A DNA stretch of 64,000 nucleotides from Sphingomonas sp. (GTDB lineage: Bacteria; Pseudomonadota; Alphaproteobacteria; Sphingomonadales; Sphingomonadaceae). The notes under the pieces were generated by a model, which saw only the letters and a list, made by a program, of their open reading frames with translations, was not told where the DNA came from and made no database searches. Shown piece by piece: positions 11,982-21,277 of this stretch. The first letter of the stretch is position 1. Every line of letters starts with the position of its first letter. The stretch lies in NCBI GenBank assembly GCA_017418975.1, contig JAFOMG010000017.1, positions 744,001 through 808,000 on the forward strand, in the 5' to 3' direction. The position numbers and the translations under genes were made by a program.

Positions 11982-12169
11982 TGGGCAAACCATCCCAGAT
12001 AGACCAGAATAACGAGGATACAGAGATACAACGCCGAAATGCCCACCCTCCGCGCGGACTCCGATGTCCCCGCGAACAGAACCTGCCCGAGATTGGGCTT
12101 CCCGTTCAGGTTCAAAAAGCCATCGATCGCAGTGAAGACGATGACGACGATCCAGAGGATATCGCGCAC
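11978..12169 (-). CDS. Small two-helix membrane protein in the propionyl-CoA operon
   Basis: 63 aa, GTG start at 12169 with AGGAG six bases upstream. It has two hydrophobic segments (residues about 4-18 'ILWIVVIVFTAIDGF' and about 45-61 'ALYLCILVILVYLGW') joined by a short polar loop. It starts nine bases after pccB and its stop overlaps mce (ATGA), so it is certainly co-translated with propionyl-CoA genes. I do not recognise a family. Its position would fit a membrane tether or a small transport accessory, but nothing in the sequence proves it. Confidence 0.75.
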   Translation of the reverse strand: MRDILWIVVIVFTAIDGFLNLNGKPNLGQVLFAGTSESARRVGISALYLCILVILVYLGWFAQ

Positions 12170-12178
12170 CTGGCTCTC

Positions 12179-13705
12179 CTAGAGCGGGATGTTGTCATGC
12201 TTCTTCCACGGGTTCTCGAGCTGCTTGTTCCGCAGCTTGCGAAGCCCCAGCGCCACGCGGCGGCGCGTGGAATGCGGCATGATCACCTCGTCCACGAACC
12301 CCTTCGATGCCGCAACGAACGGATTGGCGAAACGTGCCTCATATTCGGCCGTGCGCTCGGCGATTTCCTCGGGCGTCTTGCCGCGGAAGATGATCTCCAC
12401 CGCGCCCTTGGCGCCCATCACCGCGATCTCGGCGGTAGGCCAGGCATAGTTCAAGTCGCCGCGCAGATGCTTGGAGGCCATCACGTCGTACGCGCCGCCA
12501 TAGGCCTTGCGGGTGATCACCGTGATCTTGGGCACCGTCGCCTCGGCATAGGCGAAGAGCAGCTTGGCGCCGTGCTTGATGATCCCCGAATGCTCCTGGC
12601 CGACGCCCGGCAGGAAGCCCGGCACATCGACAAAGGTCACGATCGGGATCTCGAACGCGTCGCAGAAGCGCACGAAGCGCGCGCCCTTCTTCGACGAATT
12701 GATGTCCAGGCACCCGGCCAGCACCATCGGCTGGTTCGCCACCACGCCCACCGTGCGCCCCTCGATCCGGCCGAAGCCGATCAGGATGTTGCCGGCATGG
12801 CTCGGCTGCAGCTCGAAGAACTCGCCCTCGTCGAGCGTCTTCCTGATGAGCTCGTGCATGTCATAGGGCTGGTTCGCGCTCGGCGGGATCAGGGTGTCGA
12901 GGCTCGGCTCCATGCGATCCCAGGGATCGTCGCACGGACGCTCGGGCACTTCCTCGCGGTTCGAGGCGGGAAGGAAGTCCACGAAGTCGCGGGCCGCGAG
13001 CAGCGCCTCGATATCGTTGTCGAAGGCCACATCGGCGACCCCCGACTTCGTGGTATGCGTCACCGCACCACCCAGTTCCTCCTGCGTGACGATCTCGTTG
13101 GTAACGGTCTTCACTACATCCGGGCCGGTGACGAACATGTACGACGAGTCCTTCACCATGAAGATGAAGTCGGTCATCGCGGGGGAATAGACCGCGCCGC
13201 CGGCGCACGGGCCCATGATCAGCGAGAGCTGCGGCACCACGCCCGATGCCAGCACGTTGCGCTGAAACACCTCGGCATAGCCGCCGAGCGACGCGACACC
13301 CTCCTGGATGCGCGCGCCGCCGCTGTCGTTCAGCCCGATCACCGGCGCGCCGACCTTCATCGCCATGTCCATGATCTTGCAGATCTTCTGCGCGTGACGC
13401 TCGCTGAGCGAGCCGCCGAACACGGTAAAGTCCTGGCTGAACACGAAGACGAGGCGGCCGTTGACCGTGCCCGATCCGGTGACGACGCCGTCGCCGGGGA
13501 CGATCTGGTCCTGCATGCCGAAGTCGACGCAATTATGCTCGACATACATGTCGAGCTCCTCGAACGAGCCCTGGTCGAGCAGCACTTCGATCCGCTCCCG
13601 CGCGGTGAGCTTGCCCTTGGCGTGCTGCGCGTCGATCCGCTTCTGCCCTCCGCCCAGGCGGGCGGCGGCGCGGCGGCGTTCCAGTTCCTCGATCGTCGAC
13701 GACAT
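12179..13705 (-). CDS. pccB: Propionyl-CoA carboxylase beta subunit (carboxyltransferase)
   Basis: 508 aa. It begins '[20 protein letters not shown]', the standard PccB N-terminus, with GGGGAA ahead of the ATG at 13705. Both crotonase-fold halves are present: '[20 protein letters not shown]' (acyl-CoA carboxylase oxyanion loop) and '[20 protein letters not shown]' with '[15 protein letters not shown]'. It transfers the carboxyl group from biotin on PccA to propionyl-CoA, giving S-methylmalonyl-CoA. It is the first gene of the leftward operon and is divergent from an ScfR-like regulator gene, the usual arrangement for controlled propionyl-CoA use. Confidence 0.97.
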   Translation of the reverse strand: MSSTIEELERRRAAARLGGGQKRIDAQHAKGKLTARERIEVLLDQGSFEELDMYVEHNCVDFGMQDQIVPGDGVVTGSGTVNGRLVFVFSQDFTVFGGSLSERHAQKICKIMDMAMKVGAPVIGLNDSGGARIQEGVASLGGYAEVFQRNVLASGVVPQLSLIMGPCAGGAVYSPAMTDFIFMVKDSSYMFVTGPDVVKTVTNEIVTQEELGGAVTHTTKSGVADVAFDNDIEALLAARDFVDFLPASNREEVPERPCDDPWDRMEPSLDTLIPPSANQPYDMHELIRKTLDEGEFFELQPSHAGNILIGFGRIEGRTVGVVANQPMVLAGCLDINSSKKGARFVRFCDAFEIPIVTFVDVPGFLPGVGQEHSGIIKHGAKLLFAYAEATVPKITVITRKAYGGAYDVMASKHLRGDLNYAWPTAEIAVMGAKGAVEIIFRGKTPEEIAERTAEYEARFANPFVAASKGFVDEVIMPHSTRRRVALGLRKLRNKQLENPWKKHDNIPL

Positions 13706-13756
13706 GCGGTTCCCCATTGGATAGCGGCGGCTTCTGCATCGGGACATGCGGCGACC

Positions 13757-13804
13757 GCAAATGCAATGTTGCGAAGTTGCGGGAAGCTGGTTTGCAGATA
13801 TACT
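13757..13804 (+). promoter_or_regulatory. Divergent promoter/operator region between pccB and its regulator
   Basis: A plausible sigma70 promoter for the regulator is TTGCGG at 13777-13782, a 16-bp spacer and TATACT at 13799-13804. Overlapping and upstream of the -35 are the inverted element GCAA-TG-TTGC and the direct repeat TTGCGAAG/TTGCGGGA. TTGC/GCAA-rich sites are typical for RamB/ScfR/MccR-type regulators, so this is the likely operator for both directions. The pccB-side promoter elements are not clear. Confidence 0.45.
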
Positions 13805-13863
13805 GCGGCCATGCGCAGATCGTTCCGCCCCGCCAGCCCCTCCCTGCCAGGGAGGGGAATCAG

Positions 13864-15261
13864 GTGAGCAGCCCCCGCCGCCGCCTGTTCGAGGGGTTCC
13901 GCCTGCGCGAGCTGCGCCGGCGCACGGGGATGAGCCAGGCGGCGATGGCCGCGAGGCTCGGCATCTCCGTCTCCTATTTGTCGCAGATCGAGAATAACGA
14001 CCGCCCGATCACCGACATCGTCCTCGTCGCGCTCAGCCGCGAGTTCCCGCTCGAGGCGTTCGGCGATGCCGACGAGAGCGCCTCGCTGCTGCGCACGATC
14101 GACGCCGCCACCGATGCCGGCGTGCCGGCCGAGCGGATGGGCGAGGCGGACGTGCGCCGCGGCATCGAGCAGCAGCCCTTGCTCGCGAAGCGCATGGTCG
14201 CGCTGCACGAGGCCTGGCGCCGCAGCCAGGAGCAGCTCCGCGTGCTCGACGACCGCTATGACAGCGGCTCCACCGATGCCGCCCCGCTGCCCTGGGAAGA
14301 GGTTCGCGACTGGTTCCAGGCCGAGGGCAATTATATCGACGCGATCGACCGCTCGGCCGAGACGCTCGCCGCCGATCTCGACCCCTATCGGCCGACCCGC
14401 GGGCTCGAGGATCGCCTGCGCTGGCACGGGGTGCAGGTCGCCACGGAGGATGGCGATGGCAGCGAACTCAGCCGGTTCGACTCCCGGGCACGCCGCCTCG
14501 CGATCAACAGCGCGCTCCCGCCGGAGAGCCGCGCCTTCCTGCTCGCCCACCGGCTGGTCCGCTACGAGTTCGAGAACGAGATGCGGCAGGTGGTGCAGGC
14601 ATCGGGCCTCGCCTCCCCCGCCGCGCGCGAGCTGCTCAGCATCGGCCTCGCCAACTATGCCGCCGGAGCGCTGCTGATGCCCTATGGCGCGTTCAGGGAC
14701 ACCGCCCGCGACGTCCGCCACGATATCGACCGGCTGCGCCAGCGTTTCGGCGTGAGCTTCGAACAGGCCTGCCACCGGCTCTCGACGCTCCAGCGCCCGG
14801 GCGCGCAGGGGCTGCCCTTCTTCTTCTGCCGGGTCGACATGGCCGGCAACGTCACCAAGCGCCACTCGGCGACGCGCCTCCAGTTCGCCGCGCTTGGCGG
14901 CGCCTGCCCGCTCTGGGTGGTGCACGAAGCAGTGGCGATCCCGGACCGGATCCTCGTCCAGCATGCCGAGATGCCCGACGGCACGCGCTACGTCTCGATG
15001 GCCAAGGGGCTGGTGAAGCCTTCGGGCAGCTATGCCCGCCCGCCGCGCCGCTATGCCGTGGCGCTGGGCTGCGAGGAGCTGCACGCGGCGGACTTCGTCT
15101 ATGCCGACGATCTCAGGCCGGGCGGCGCGGCCACCCCGATCGGCGCCAGCTGCCGCATCTGCCCGCGCGCGGACTGCGACCAGCGCGCCTTCCCGCCCGC
15201 CGCCTCGGCGATCGCGATCGATCCGGATCGGCGCAGCGTGGTGCCCTACGGGTTCGGATGA
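13864..15261 (+). CDS. Short-chain fatty acyl-CoA transcriptional regulator (ScfR/RamB/MccR-like)
   Basis: 465 aa from a GTG at 13864 preceded by GGAGGGG. The N-terminal XRE-type HTH is at residues about 8-60 ('[20 protein letters not shown]', then '[13 protein letters not shown]'). A central ImmA/IrrE-related region ('[18 protein letters not shown]') lacks an intact HExxH and so is a sensory relic. The C-terminal ScfRs domain carries '[19 protein letters not shown]', the conserved cysteine cluster of this family. Relatives bind acyl-CoA species and control propionate, acetate or methylcitrate genes. Divergent placement beside pccB makes the propionyl-CoA operon its probable target. Confidence 0.9.
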   Translation: MSSPRRRLFEGFRLRELRRRTGMSQAAMAARLGISVSYLSQIENNDRPITDIVLVALSREFPLEAFGDADESASLLRTIDAATDAGVPAERMGEADVRRGIEQQPLLAKRMVALHEAWRRSQEQLRVLDDRYDSGSTDAAPLPWEEVRDWFQAEGNYIDAIDRSAETLAADLDPYRPTRGLEDRLRWHGVQVATEDGDGSELSRFDSRARRLAINSALPPESRAFLLAHRLVRYEFENEMRQVVQASGLASPAARELLSIGLANYAAGALLMPYGAFRDTARDVRHDIDRLRQRFGVSFEQACHRLSTLQRPGAQGLPFFFCRVDMAGNVTKRHSATRLQFAALGGACPLWVVHEAVAIPDRILVQHAEMPDGTRYVSMAKGLVKPSGSYARPPRRYAVALGCEELHAADFVYADDLRPGGAATPIGASCRICPRADCDQRAFPPAASAIAIDPDRRSVVPYGFG

Positions 15262-15408
15262 ACCGCCTGCTGCACCCGATCGAAGCGGCCCGGAGGCATC
15301 GCGAATGCACCGAAACGACCGCGATTCCGATTGTCGGCGATTGGCACCTCAAGCAGCCTTTCCCGGCCGCGTGACCGGCCTGCACCATCGCCGGACACGG
15401 AGACTCCC

Positions 15409-16032
15409 ATGCACGAGACTGTGAGCAAATACGCCGGAAAGATCGGCGGCGAGGGCATCAATCCGCTGGCCGCGCTTGCCCCGGACCCCGCTCCGCACGC
15501 CAAGCCGCTGAGCGACCTCGAAATCTACAATGTCTTCCGCGACTATATCAAACATGAGGACGGCCTGATGAATACCCGGCTGTCCTCGTTCCTCAGCATG
15601 AATTCCTTCCTGATCGGCTTTTCCGTGCTGATCCTCGGCGGCATGCTCAGCGCGGCTTCGCGAATGAGCGTGGATGCCAAGCTCCTCGCGCTGCTGGCGC
15701 TCGGAACCCTGGTTCATTCGATACTGGCCTATATCGGCTATGACGCCGCGCGGCTCACCCGATCGTCCATCCAGGCCGCCACCGACTCCCTCAAAATATT
15801 GCGGGAAAAGGGAAATGCACGGCTTGCCGCCCCCATCGCGAATGGCGACTTCCCGCACCTGACGGATGCTCGGGAGCTCAGCCGCCGGGAAAAGGCCGCT
15901 CTCGAGAAGGGTAGCGGCATCATGCGCGGCTTCCCGCGCCATATGCAGCGCATGTGGTTCATCATGGGGATCACGCCCGTGCTCGTAACGGGTCTCGCCG
16001 CATATCTGCGGTTCGGCCCGGCGCATTTCTAG
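15409..16032 (+). CDS. Membrane protein of unknown function with two to three helices
   Basis: 207 aa, ATG at 15409 with GGAG six bases upstream. An amphipathic stretch 'LSDLEIYNVFRDYIKHEDGL' precedes 'TRLSSFLSMNSFLIGFSVLI', a segment typical of small bacterial membrane proteins related to the RipA-like/SLATT-like group. A second hydrophobic helix follows ('LLALLALGTLVHSILAYIGY'), then about 70 cytosolic residues, and a last hydrophobic stretch near the C-terminus ('MWFIMGITPVLVTGLAAYL'). It stands alone between the regulator and an aldolase. The family assignment is only a resemblance and no function is claimed. Confidence 0.7.
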   Translation: MHETVSKYAGKIGGEGINPLAALAPDPAPHAKPLSDLEIYNVFRDYIKHEDGLMNTRLSSFLSMNSFLIGFSVLILGGMLSAASRMSVDAKLLALLALGTLVHSILAYIGYDAARLTRSSIQAATDSLKILREKGNARLAAPIANGDFPHLTDARELSRREKAALEKGSGIMRGFPRHMQRMWFIMGITPVLVTGLAAYLRFGPAHF

Positions 16033-16126
16033 AACGCGCCGCAAGGCGCCCGCCGCGGGCGACAACAGTTGCAGGCGCCGTCAAGGGCATGGCATACCCG
16101 ATCCACGAAAAAGCCTTGGGAGAGGT

Positions 16127-16888
16127 ATGATGGCCACCGCGCTGCGCAATTCCACCATGACCGAAGCCGAATGGGAGGCCCGCCAGCAGCTCGCCGCCTG
16201 CTACCGCGTGTTCGACATGCTCGGCTGGTCCGAGATGATCTACAACCACATCACGCTGAAGGTGCCGGGCGAGGAAGGCGCCTTCCTGATCAACCCGTTC
16301 GGGCTGCACTTCAGCGAAGTGAAGGCGTCGAACCTCGTCAAGATCGACATCGACGGCAACAAGCTCGACGATTCACCCTATCCGGTGAACCGCGCCGGCT
16401 TCGTCCAGCACGCGCTGTTCCACCGCCATCTGCCCGATGCGCATTGCATCGCGCACACCCACACCACGGCGGGCATGGCGGTCGCCAGCGTCGAAGGGGG
16501 CCTGCGCCCCACCAACTTCTATGCCTGCAACTTCGCCGGCCAGATCGCCTATCATGATTTCGAGGGTGTGACGGTGCGCGACGAGGAAGGCGAGCGGCTG
16601 CTCGAGCATCTCGGCGACAAGCGCGTGATGCTGCTCAGGAACCACGGCATCCTGGTGATGGGCAGGACGGTGCCCGAGGCGTTCATCAAGCACTGGTCGC
16701 TCCAGCGTGCCTGCGAGATCCAGATCGCCACCGCCAGCATGGGCGCGCCGATCACGGTCCCGGACGAAGTCGTCGCCGTCCACCAGCGCGACCTGCACAT
16801 GGCCCAGGTCCCCGGCGGCCCCGGCGCGGCCGATTTCGCGGCAATGGTGCGGCTGGTGGACCGCACGGACAAGAGCTGGCGGGATTAG
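16127..16888 (+). CDS. Class II aldolase/adducin family protein
   Basis: 253 aa. Two adjacent in-frame ATGs (16127 and 16130) follow GGGAGAGG; the second has the better spacing. The zinc site of class II aldolases is visible: 'CIAHTHTTAGMAVA' gives the His-x-His pair and 'RNHGILVMG' the third histidine. 'GWSEMIYNHITLKVPGEEG' is the family N-terminal landmark. Members cleave or epimerise sugar phosphates, but a large alphaproteobacterial subgroup is uncharacterised, and no sugar genes lie nearby to suggest a substrate. Confidence 0.88.
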   Translation: MMATALRNSTMTEAEWEARQQLAACYRVFDMLGWSEMIYNHITLKVPGEEGAFLINPFGLHFSEVKASNLVKIDIDGNKLDDSPYPVNRAGFVQHALFHRHLPDAHCIAHTHTTAGMAVASVEGGLRPTNFYACNFAGQIAYHDFEGVTVRDEEGERLLEHLGDKRVMLLRNHGILVMGRTVPEAFIKHWSLQRACEIQIATASMGAPITVPDEVVAVHQRDLHMAQVPGGPGAADFAAMVRLVDRTDKSWRD

Positions 16889-16922
16889 GTTGAGGATCCA
16901 GACAAGCCATTGAAAATACGTC

Positions 16923-16950
16923 CGTCATCCCCGCCTGCGCGGGGATGACG
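16923..16950. repeat. REP-like palindrome, GTCATCCCCGC type
   Basis: CGTCATCCCCGC followed by its complement GCGGGGATGACG, with a 4-base loop. It sits just after the aldolase gene and recurs at 21079, 21169, 21278 and 32485. Its position directly after a stop codon fits an mRNA-stabilising or terminator-like hairpin. Confidence 0.75.
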
Positions 16951-17115
16951 AGATGCGTCCGGAACGGAGCGGCTACTCAGCCAATATGGGATTCCGCGTG
17001 CTTCCGTCCCGGAATGCGCGCCGCTCGCCCCATGTCATCCCGGTGGACGACCGTCGGGTCCATGCGGCGGCCGAAATCCCGGCCCGCGTGCCGCAAATTT
17101 CCGGCCGGCGAATCG

Positions 17116-17916
17116 TCAGCCGAACCGATACCCAGATACCGTCCATCCCAGCACATGGTCGCGATAGTCCCGCACCGCCGGCCCCTCCCCGCCCGCGCCG
17201 AGCGCGACCATCAGGGGCAGGAGATGTTCCTCGCGCGGATGGGCGAAGCGGGCATGGGGCAGGTCGTCCCAGGCCGCGACCCGGGCCGCGCGCCGCGCCG
17301 GGTCGGGGTCGGTCGCCGCCGCGGTGAGCGCCTCGTCCCATTCGTCGGCCAGCGGCGTCACCTGCGGCCCGCGGGCCCGCAAATTGTGGAAGCTCATGCC
17401 CGAGCCGACGATCAGCACGCCCTCATCGCGCAGCGGCGCGAGCGCCCTGCCGATCGCGATATGATCCGCTGGGTCGAGGTCCTTGCGCAGCGAGAGTTGG
17501 GCGAGCGGGATGTCCGCCCCGGGCACCGCCACCATCATCGGGATGAACACCCCGTGATCCCAGCCGCGCTCGCGCTCCTCCCCGACGGGGAAGCCGGCGC
17601 CTTCGAGCAGCGCCTTCGCCCGCGCTGCCACCCGCGGCGCGCCCGGCGCGTCCCAGCGCAGGCGATAGGTATGCTCGGGGAAGCCATGATAGTCGAACAG
17701 CAGCGGCTGGCCGCTCCCGGCATGGACGGTGACGACTTCCTCCTCCCAATGGCCCGAGACCAGCAGGATCGCCCTGGGCTTCTCGGGCAGCGAGCCGATC
17801 AGCCCGGCCAGATAGGTCTGCATGCGAACCCACATCGGATCCGGCGGGCCGCCATTGGGGTCCATGAAGAAGCAGGGCCCGCCGCCATGCGGAATGAAGA
17901 GTGCAGGAAGTGTCAT
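17116..17916 (-). CDS. DODA-type (LigB/class III) extradiol ring-cleavage dioxygenase
   Basis: 266 aa from an ATG at 17916. It begins 'MTLPALFIPHGGGPCFFMD', where the His is the first iron ligand, followed by 'ILLVSGHWEEE', 'DYHGFPEHTYRLRWDAPG', 'WDHGVFIPMM' and 'VLIVGSGMSFHNLRA'. These are the landmarks of the 4,5-DOPA-dioxygenase/YgiD group. The family opens catechol-type rings with non-haem Fe(II), and the bacterial members' natural substrates are mostly unknown. It is divergent from the 2Fe-2S subunit gene, with 78 bp between starts. No aromatic pathway genes are adjacent. Confidence 0.88.
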   Translation of the reverse strand: MTLPALFIPHGGGPCFFMDPNGGPPDPMWVRMQTYLAGLIGSLPEKPRAILLVSGHWEEEVVTVHAGSGQPLLFDYHGFPEHTYRLRWDAPGAPRVAARAKALLEGAGFPVGEERERGWDHGVFIPMMVAVPGADIPLAQLSLRKDLDPADHIAIGRALAPLRDEGVLIVGSGMSFHNLRARGPQVTPLADEWDEALTAAATDPDPARRAARVAAWDDLPHARFAHPREEHLLPLMVALGAGGEGPAVRDYRDHVLGWTVSGYRFG

Positions 17917-17994
17917 GCCGGATGATGTCGCCACCCGCGCAGTTCGGCGCAATGGCGGTTTCGGAAACGGCGCGTTTCCCGCTACACCCCCGGC

Positions 17995-18507
17995 ATGACT
18001 CGCTTCACCGTCAACAACCAGCCGGTCGCCTACAAGATGGATCCGCGCACGCCCCTGCTCTGGGCCTTGCGCGACGCCTCGAACCTCACCGGCACCAAAT
18101 ATGGCTGCGGCACCGGCGATTGCGGGGCCTGCACGGTGGACGTGGACGGCACTGCCCGCCTGGCCTGCCAGGAGACGATCGGCGCGCTCGAGGGCACGTT
18201 CGTCACCACGATCGAGGGCCTGTCCAAGGATCGTAGCCATCCCGTGCAGCAGGCGCTGATTGCGGCGAACGTGCCGCAATGCGGCTATTGCATCCCGGGC
18301 GTGGTGATGGCGGCCGCCGTGCTGCTGCGGGACAACCGGAATCCGAGCGAGCAGGAGATCGCGGACGCGATCCCCAATATCTGCCGCTGCGGCATCTATC
18401 CGCGGTTGACCGAAGCGATCCAGAACGCCGCCCGCATCGCCCGGGGCGACGTCGCCGCGCCCGAGGCGGGACAGGACGCGCCGGCCGCGCCCCATGCGGA
18501 ACCCTGA
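17995..18507 (+). CDS. (2Fe-2S)-binding small subunit of a xanthine-oxidase-family molybdoenzyme, orphan
   Basis: 170 aa. The plant-type ferredoxin cluster is 'KYGCGTGDCGACTVDVDG' with the later Cys in 'ARLACQE'. The second C-terminal cluster is 'PQCGYCIPGVVMAAA' and 'NICRCGIYPRL'. This matches IorA-type subunits (isoquinoline 1-oxidoreductase alpha). The tail is Ala/Pro-rich. The molybdopterin-binding large subunit that normally follows is absent: the next gene is an RcnB-like protein. It must work with a partner encoded elsewhere or be a leftover. Confidence 0.9.
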   Translation: MTRFTVNNQPVAYKMDPRTPLLWALRDASNLTGTKYGCGTGDCGACTVDVDGTARLACQETIGALEGTFVTTIEGLSKDRSHPVQQALIAANVPQCGYCIPGVVMAAAVLLRDNRNPSEQEIADAIPNICRCGIYPRLTEAIQNAARIARGDVAAPEAGQDAPAAPHAEP

Positions 18508-18627
18508 ATCGTTCCGGATGCTTTCAATATGCTGACAGGCGAATTCAGAGTCGCGTCAGTTGCCGGGGCCTAAAGAGGGCATACCCCGAAAGCCCGGCCT
18601 GTTGCCGGTCCCAGCGGAGACATTCAG

Positions 18628-19491
18628 ATGAAGAAGACCTTGCTCGCGGCGATCATCGCCGCAACGGCCCTGGTCCCGCCGGCACTGGCGCAGGACCGCG
18701 GGCATCGCTGGGGCGGCGGCGACCGTTCCGGCGGCAATGCGGGCGCCTCGCAGCCCGCCCAGGATCGCGGCGACCGCGGCGACCGCGGCGGCGATCGTGG
18801 TGGTGACCGCGGCGGCGACCGTGGTGGCTGGCGCCCGTCCCCGGGCCAGCCGCAACAGCCCGCGCAACCCTCGCAGCCGCGCCCGGAATGGCATGGCGGC
18901 GGCGGCAACACGCCTCCCAATGGCTGGAACCGTGGCGGCTGGAACCGTGGCGGCCAGCCCGGCGGCGGCCAGGTCTCCCCGCCCCAGGATCGCCCGCAGC
19001 CGCCGCGCTGGGACGGCAATCGCGGCGGCAACGATCGTCGCGACTGGAACCGCGATGGCAATCGCGGCGGCCAGTGGGACCGCGGCAATCCGAACTGGAA
19101 CCGCAACAACGATCGCGGCTGGAACGACCGCAACCGCGGCTGGGACAATAACCGCGGCTGGCGCGGCAACGATCGCGGCCGCTGGAACAATGGCTGGCGC
19201 AACGACCGCCGCTACGACTGGCGCGACTATCGCAACAGCAACCGCGGCATCTATCGCCTGCCGCGCTATTACGCGCCGTCGGGCTGGGGCTATGGCTATC
19301 GCCGCTTCACGATCGGCTACACGCTGAGCTCGATCCTGTTCTCGTCGCAATACTGGATCAACGATCCGTATTATTATCGCCTGCCGGAGGTCTACGGGCC
19401 CTATCGCTGGGTGCGCTACTATAACGACGCGCTGCTGGTCGATGTCGAGACCGGCGAAGTGGTCGACACCATCTACGACATCTTCTGGTAA
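18628..19491 (+). CDS. RcnB-family periplasmic protein with long Gly/Asp/Arg/Asn/Trp repeat region
   Basis: 287 aa. A clear signal peptide (MKKTLLAAIIAATALVPPALAQ) is followed by low-complexity sequence of GDRG, WNRG and NRGW-type repeats over residues about 25-200, then a conserved C-terminal domain. This has 'YRLPRYYAPSGWGYGYRRF', 'LSSILFSSQYWINDPYYYRL' and ends 'VDTIYDIFW', the RcnB signature. E. coli RcnB tunes Ni/Co efflux from the periplasm; in sphingomonads the family is expanded and mostly uncharacterised. No RcnA transporter is near. Nucleotide repeats in this region come from the amino-acid repeats. Confidence 0.85.
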   Translation: MKKTLLAAIIAATALVPPALAQDRGHRWGGGDRSGGNAGASQPAQDRGDRGDRGGDRGGDRGGDRGGWRPSPGQPQQPAQPSQPRPEWHGGGGNTPPNGWNRGGWNRGGQPGGGQVSPPQDRPQPPRWDGNRGGNDRRDWNRDGNRGGQWDRGNPNWNRNNDRGWNDRNRGWDNNRGWRGNDRGRWNNGWRNDRRYDWRDYRNSNRGIYRLPRYYAPSGWGYGYRRFTIGYTLSSILFSSQYWINDPYYYRLPEVYGPYRWVRYYNDALLVDVETGEVVDTIYDIFW

Positions 19492-19517
19492 GCGAGCCCG
19501 CATCTTGCCAGAAACGG

Positions 19518-19553
19518 GAGGCCCGGCCCATCAGGACCGGGCCTCTTGCTTTT
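19518..19553 (+). terminator. Intrinsic terminator after the RcnB-like gene
   Basis: GAGGCCCGG and CCGGGCCTC pair across a 10-base loop, followed by TTGCTTTT. It lies 27 bases after the stop codon. Confidence 0.8.
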
Positions 19554-19568
19554 GACTCCGCAGGTCGC

Positions 19569-20267
19569 ATGCTGGCGGCGATGACGAGCCCCATGGCCCC
19601 CGACCCCGTCCGCGCCGAGACCGGCCGCCGCGCCACCGCCCGGATCGAGGCCAACCCCCTGGTTCGCCACGCCGGCCTCGACATGCTCCAGCTCTATCAT
19701 CTGCCCAATTTCCTCAGCCGCACCGAGTGCAAGGCGCTGGCCCGGATGATCGACGCCGATGCGAAGCCGTCCACGGTGCTCGCGCGATATCAGGAGCCCG
19801 GCCTGCGCACGAGCTACACCTGCGACCTCGAGCGGCAGAACCCGGAGATCCGCCGGCTCGACGCGCGCCTCGCCGAGCTGCTGGGCATCCCTCTCGATCA
19901 CGGCGAGCCGGTACAGGGGCAGCGCTATGCGGTGGGCCAGCACTTCCGCGCGCATTGCGACTGGTTCCGCGACGATGTGGACTATTGGCCGGAGATGGAG
20001 GCGCAGGGCGGCCAGCGCATCTGGACGGCGATGATCTACCTCAACGATGTCGAGGATGGCGGCGAGACCTGGTTCCCCCGCGCCGGCATCCGCCTCACGC
20101 CGACGCGCGGCCTGCTGGTCGCCTGGAACAACATGGCCGCCGACGGCAGCCCGAACGACGCGACGCTGCACGAGGCGCGACCGGTGCTGGCCGGCAGCAA
20201 ATACATCATCACCAAATGGTTCCGCGAACGCCCCTGGACGCCCATCGGCGCGCGGACGACCTATTGA
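19569..20267 (+). CDS. 2-oxoglutarate/Fe(II) oxygenase, prolyl 4-hydroxylase-like (first paralog)
   Basis: 232 aa. The Fe-binding His and Asp are in 'FRAHCDWFRDD', the distal His in 'ATLHEARPV', and the 2-oxoglutarate-binding Lys follows in 'SKYIITKWFRE'. The P4H hallmark 'TAMIYLNDVEDGGETWFP' is complete. It should hydroxylate an amino-acid side chain or small molecule using O2 and 2-oxoglutarate. The start could be any of three close in-frame ATGs (19569, 19581, 19593). A paralog with the same domain plan follows after about 30 bp. Confidence 0.88.
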   Translation: MLAAMTSPMAPDPVRAETGRRATARIEANPLVRHAGLDMLQLYHLPNFLSRTECKALARMIDADAKPSTVLARYQEPGLRTSYTCDLERQNPEIRRLDARLAELLGIPLDHGEPVQGQRYAVGQHFRAHCDWFRDDVDYWPEMEAQGGQRIWTAMIYLNDVEDGGETWFPRAGIRLTPTRGLLVAWNNMAADGSPNDATLHEARPVLAGSKYIITKWFRERPWTPIGARTTY

Positions 20268-20298
20268 CCGCGAGCCCCGCAGGCGCAAATTGGCCGTC

Positions 20299-21021
20299 GT
20301 GAGCAAGAATATCGGCAGAGTATCGGGAACGCCCTCCCCCAATCGCGCGCGGATCGGCCGCGAGGTGGTGGCGAGGCTGGAGGGCAATCCGCACATCAGG
20401 CGCGCCAAGGTGGAGAACGCGCAGATGTTCACCTATCCCGACTTTCTGAGCATCGCCGAGTGCGACATGCTCGTCGGCCTGATCGAGGCGGCGGCGCGCC
20501 CCTCGACGCTGCTGGCGATGCATGAGGACCCCGAGTTCCGCACCAGCAGCTCGACCGACCTCGATCGCTGGTCGGAGGAGATCTGGCCGATCGACGACCG
20601 CATCGCCGATGTGCTCGGCCTGCCGCCGGCAAATGCCGAGACGATGCAGGGCCAGCGCTATACCCCCGGCCAGCAGTTCCGCGCGCATTGCGACTATTTC
20701 CACGAGGGCGCGGAATATTGGGACAAGATGGTCGAATATGGCGGCCAGCGCACCTGGACCGCGATGATCTATCTCAACGAGGTCGAGGAAGGCGGCGCGA
20801 CCTGGTTCCCGCGCGCCGGCGTCCGCTTCAAGCCCCGAAAAGGGCTGATGCTGATCTGGAACAACATGATGGAAGACGGCACGCCCAACTACGACACGCT
20901 GCACGAGGGCATGCGCGTGCTCGAGGGGACGAAGTATATCGTCACCAAATGGTTCCGCGAGAATGCCTGGATCCGCGGCCATGTGCCCACTTATTATGCA
21001 GGCGGCGAGCAGCGGACCTAG
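20299..21021 (+). CDS. 2-oxoglutarate/Fe(II) oxygenase, prolyl 4-hydroxylase-like (second paralog)
   Basis: About 240 aa. It has the same catalytic plan as its neighbour: 'FRAHCDYFHEGAEYW', 'TAMIYLNEVEEGGATWFP', 'DTLHEGMRV' and 'TKYIVTKWFRENAW'. There is no ATG at the conserved N-terminus. A GTG at 20299 (MSKNIGRVSG) is taken, with a TTG at 20290 as the alternative. It lies 31 bp after the first paralog, so the pair is probably co-transcribed and arose by tandem duplication. The N-terminal halves differ most, so substrates may have diverged. Confidence 0.86.
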   Translation: MSKNIGRVSGTPSPNRARIGREVVARLEGNPHIRRAKVENAQMFTYPDFLSIAECDMLVGLIEAAARPSTLLAMHEDPEFRTSSSTDLDRWSEEIWPIDDRIADVLGLPPANAETMQGQRYTPGQQFRAHCDYFHEGAEYWDKMVEYGGQRTWTAMIYLNEVEEGGATWFPRAGVRFKPRKGLMLIWNNMMEDGTPNYDTLHEGMRVLEGTKYIVTKWFRENAWIRGHVPTYYAGGEQRT

Positions 21022-21078
21022 TTCCCGAAAGGGCGGGGAAGCTCAGGCGAGAACCCAGGCAACTATCTGATTTTCTGC

Positions 21079-21107
21079 CGTCACCCCGGCCCAAGGCCGG
21101 GATGACG
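21079..21107. repeat. REP-like palindrome (CACCCCGGCC variant)
   Basis: CGTCACCCCGGCC / GGCCGGGATGACG hairpin in the 365-bp gap after the second oxygenase. That gap (21022-21386) holds three such palindromes and no gene I can support. Confidence 0.65.
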
Positions 21108-21168
21108 AAGGAAGAATATGAGTCCCCAATCTGGGGCGAGAACCCAAACAAGCCCTTGGGACCATTTC

Positions 21169-21197
21169 CGTCCTCCCCGCGCAGGCGGGGATCCAGG
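21169..21197. repeat. REP-like palindrome (second in the gap)
   Basis: CGTCCTCCCCGCGCAGGCGG followed by GGATCCAGG. It is a copy of the GTCATCCCCGC family whose second arm ends GGGGATCCAG instead of GGGGATGAC. Confidence 0.6.
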
Positions 21198-21277
21198 GTA
21201 GCAGGGGATAATCGAGGCAATCATGCGCATGCTTGCCGGCACCGGCAAAACGCGCCTCGCGCACCTTGCCCCTGGCC

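Noticed and set aside
18740..19210. Short tandem nucleotide repeats that could suggest a CRISPR or minisatellite
   Set aside because: They follow codons of the Gly/Asp/Arg/Asn repeats in the RcnB-like protein, have no unique spacers and stay in frame.
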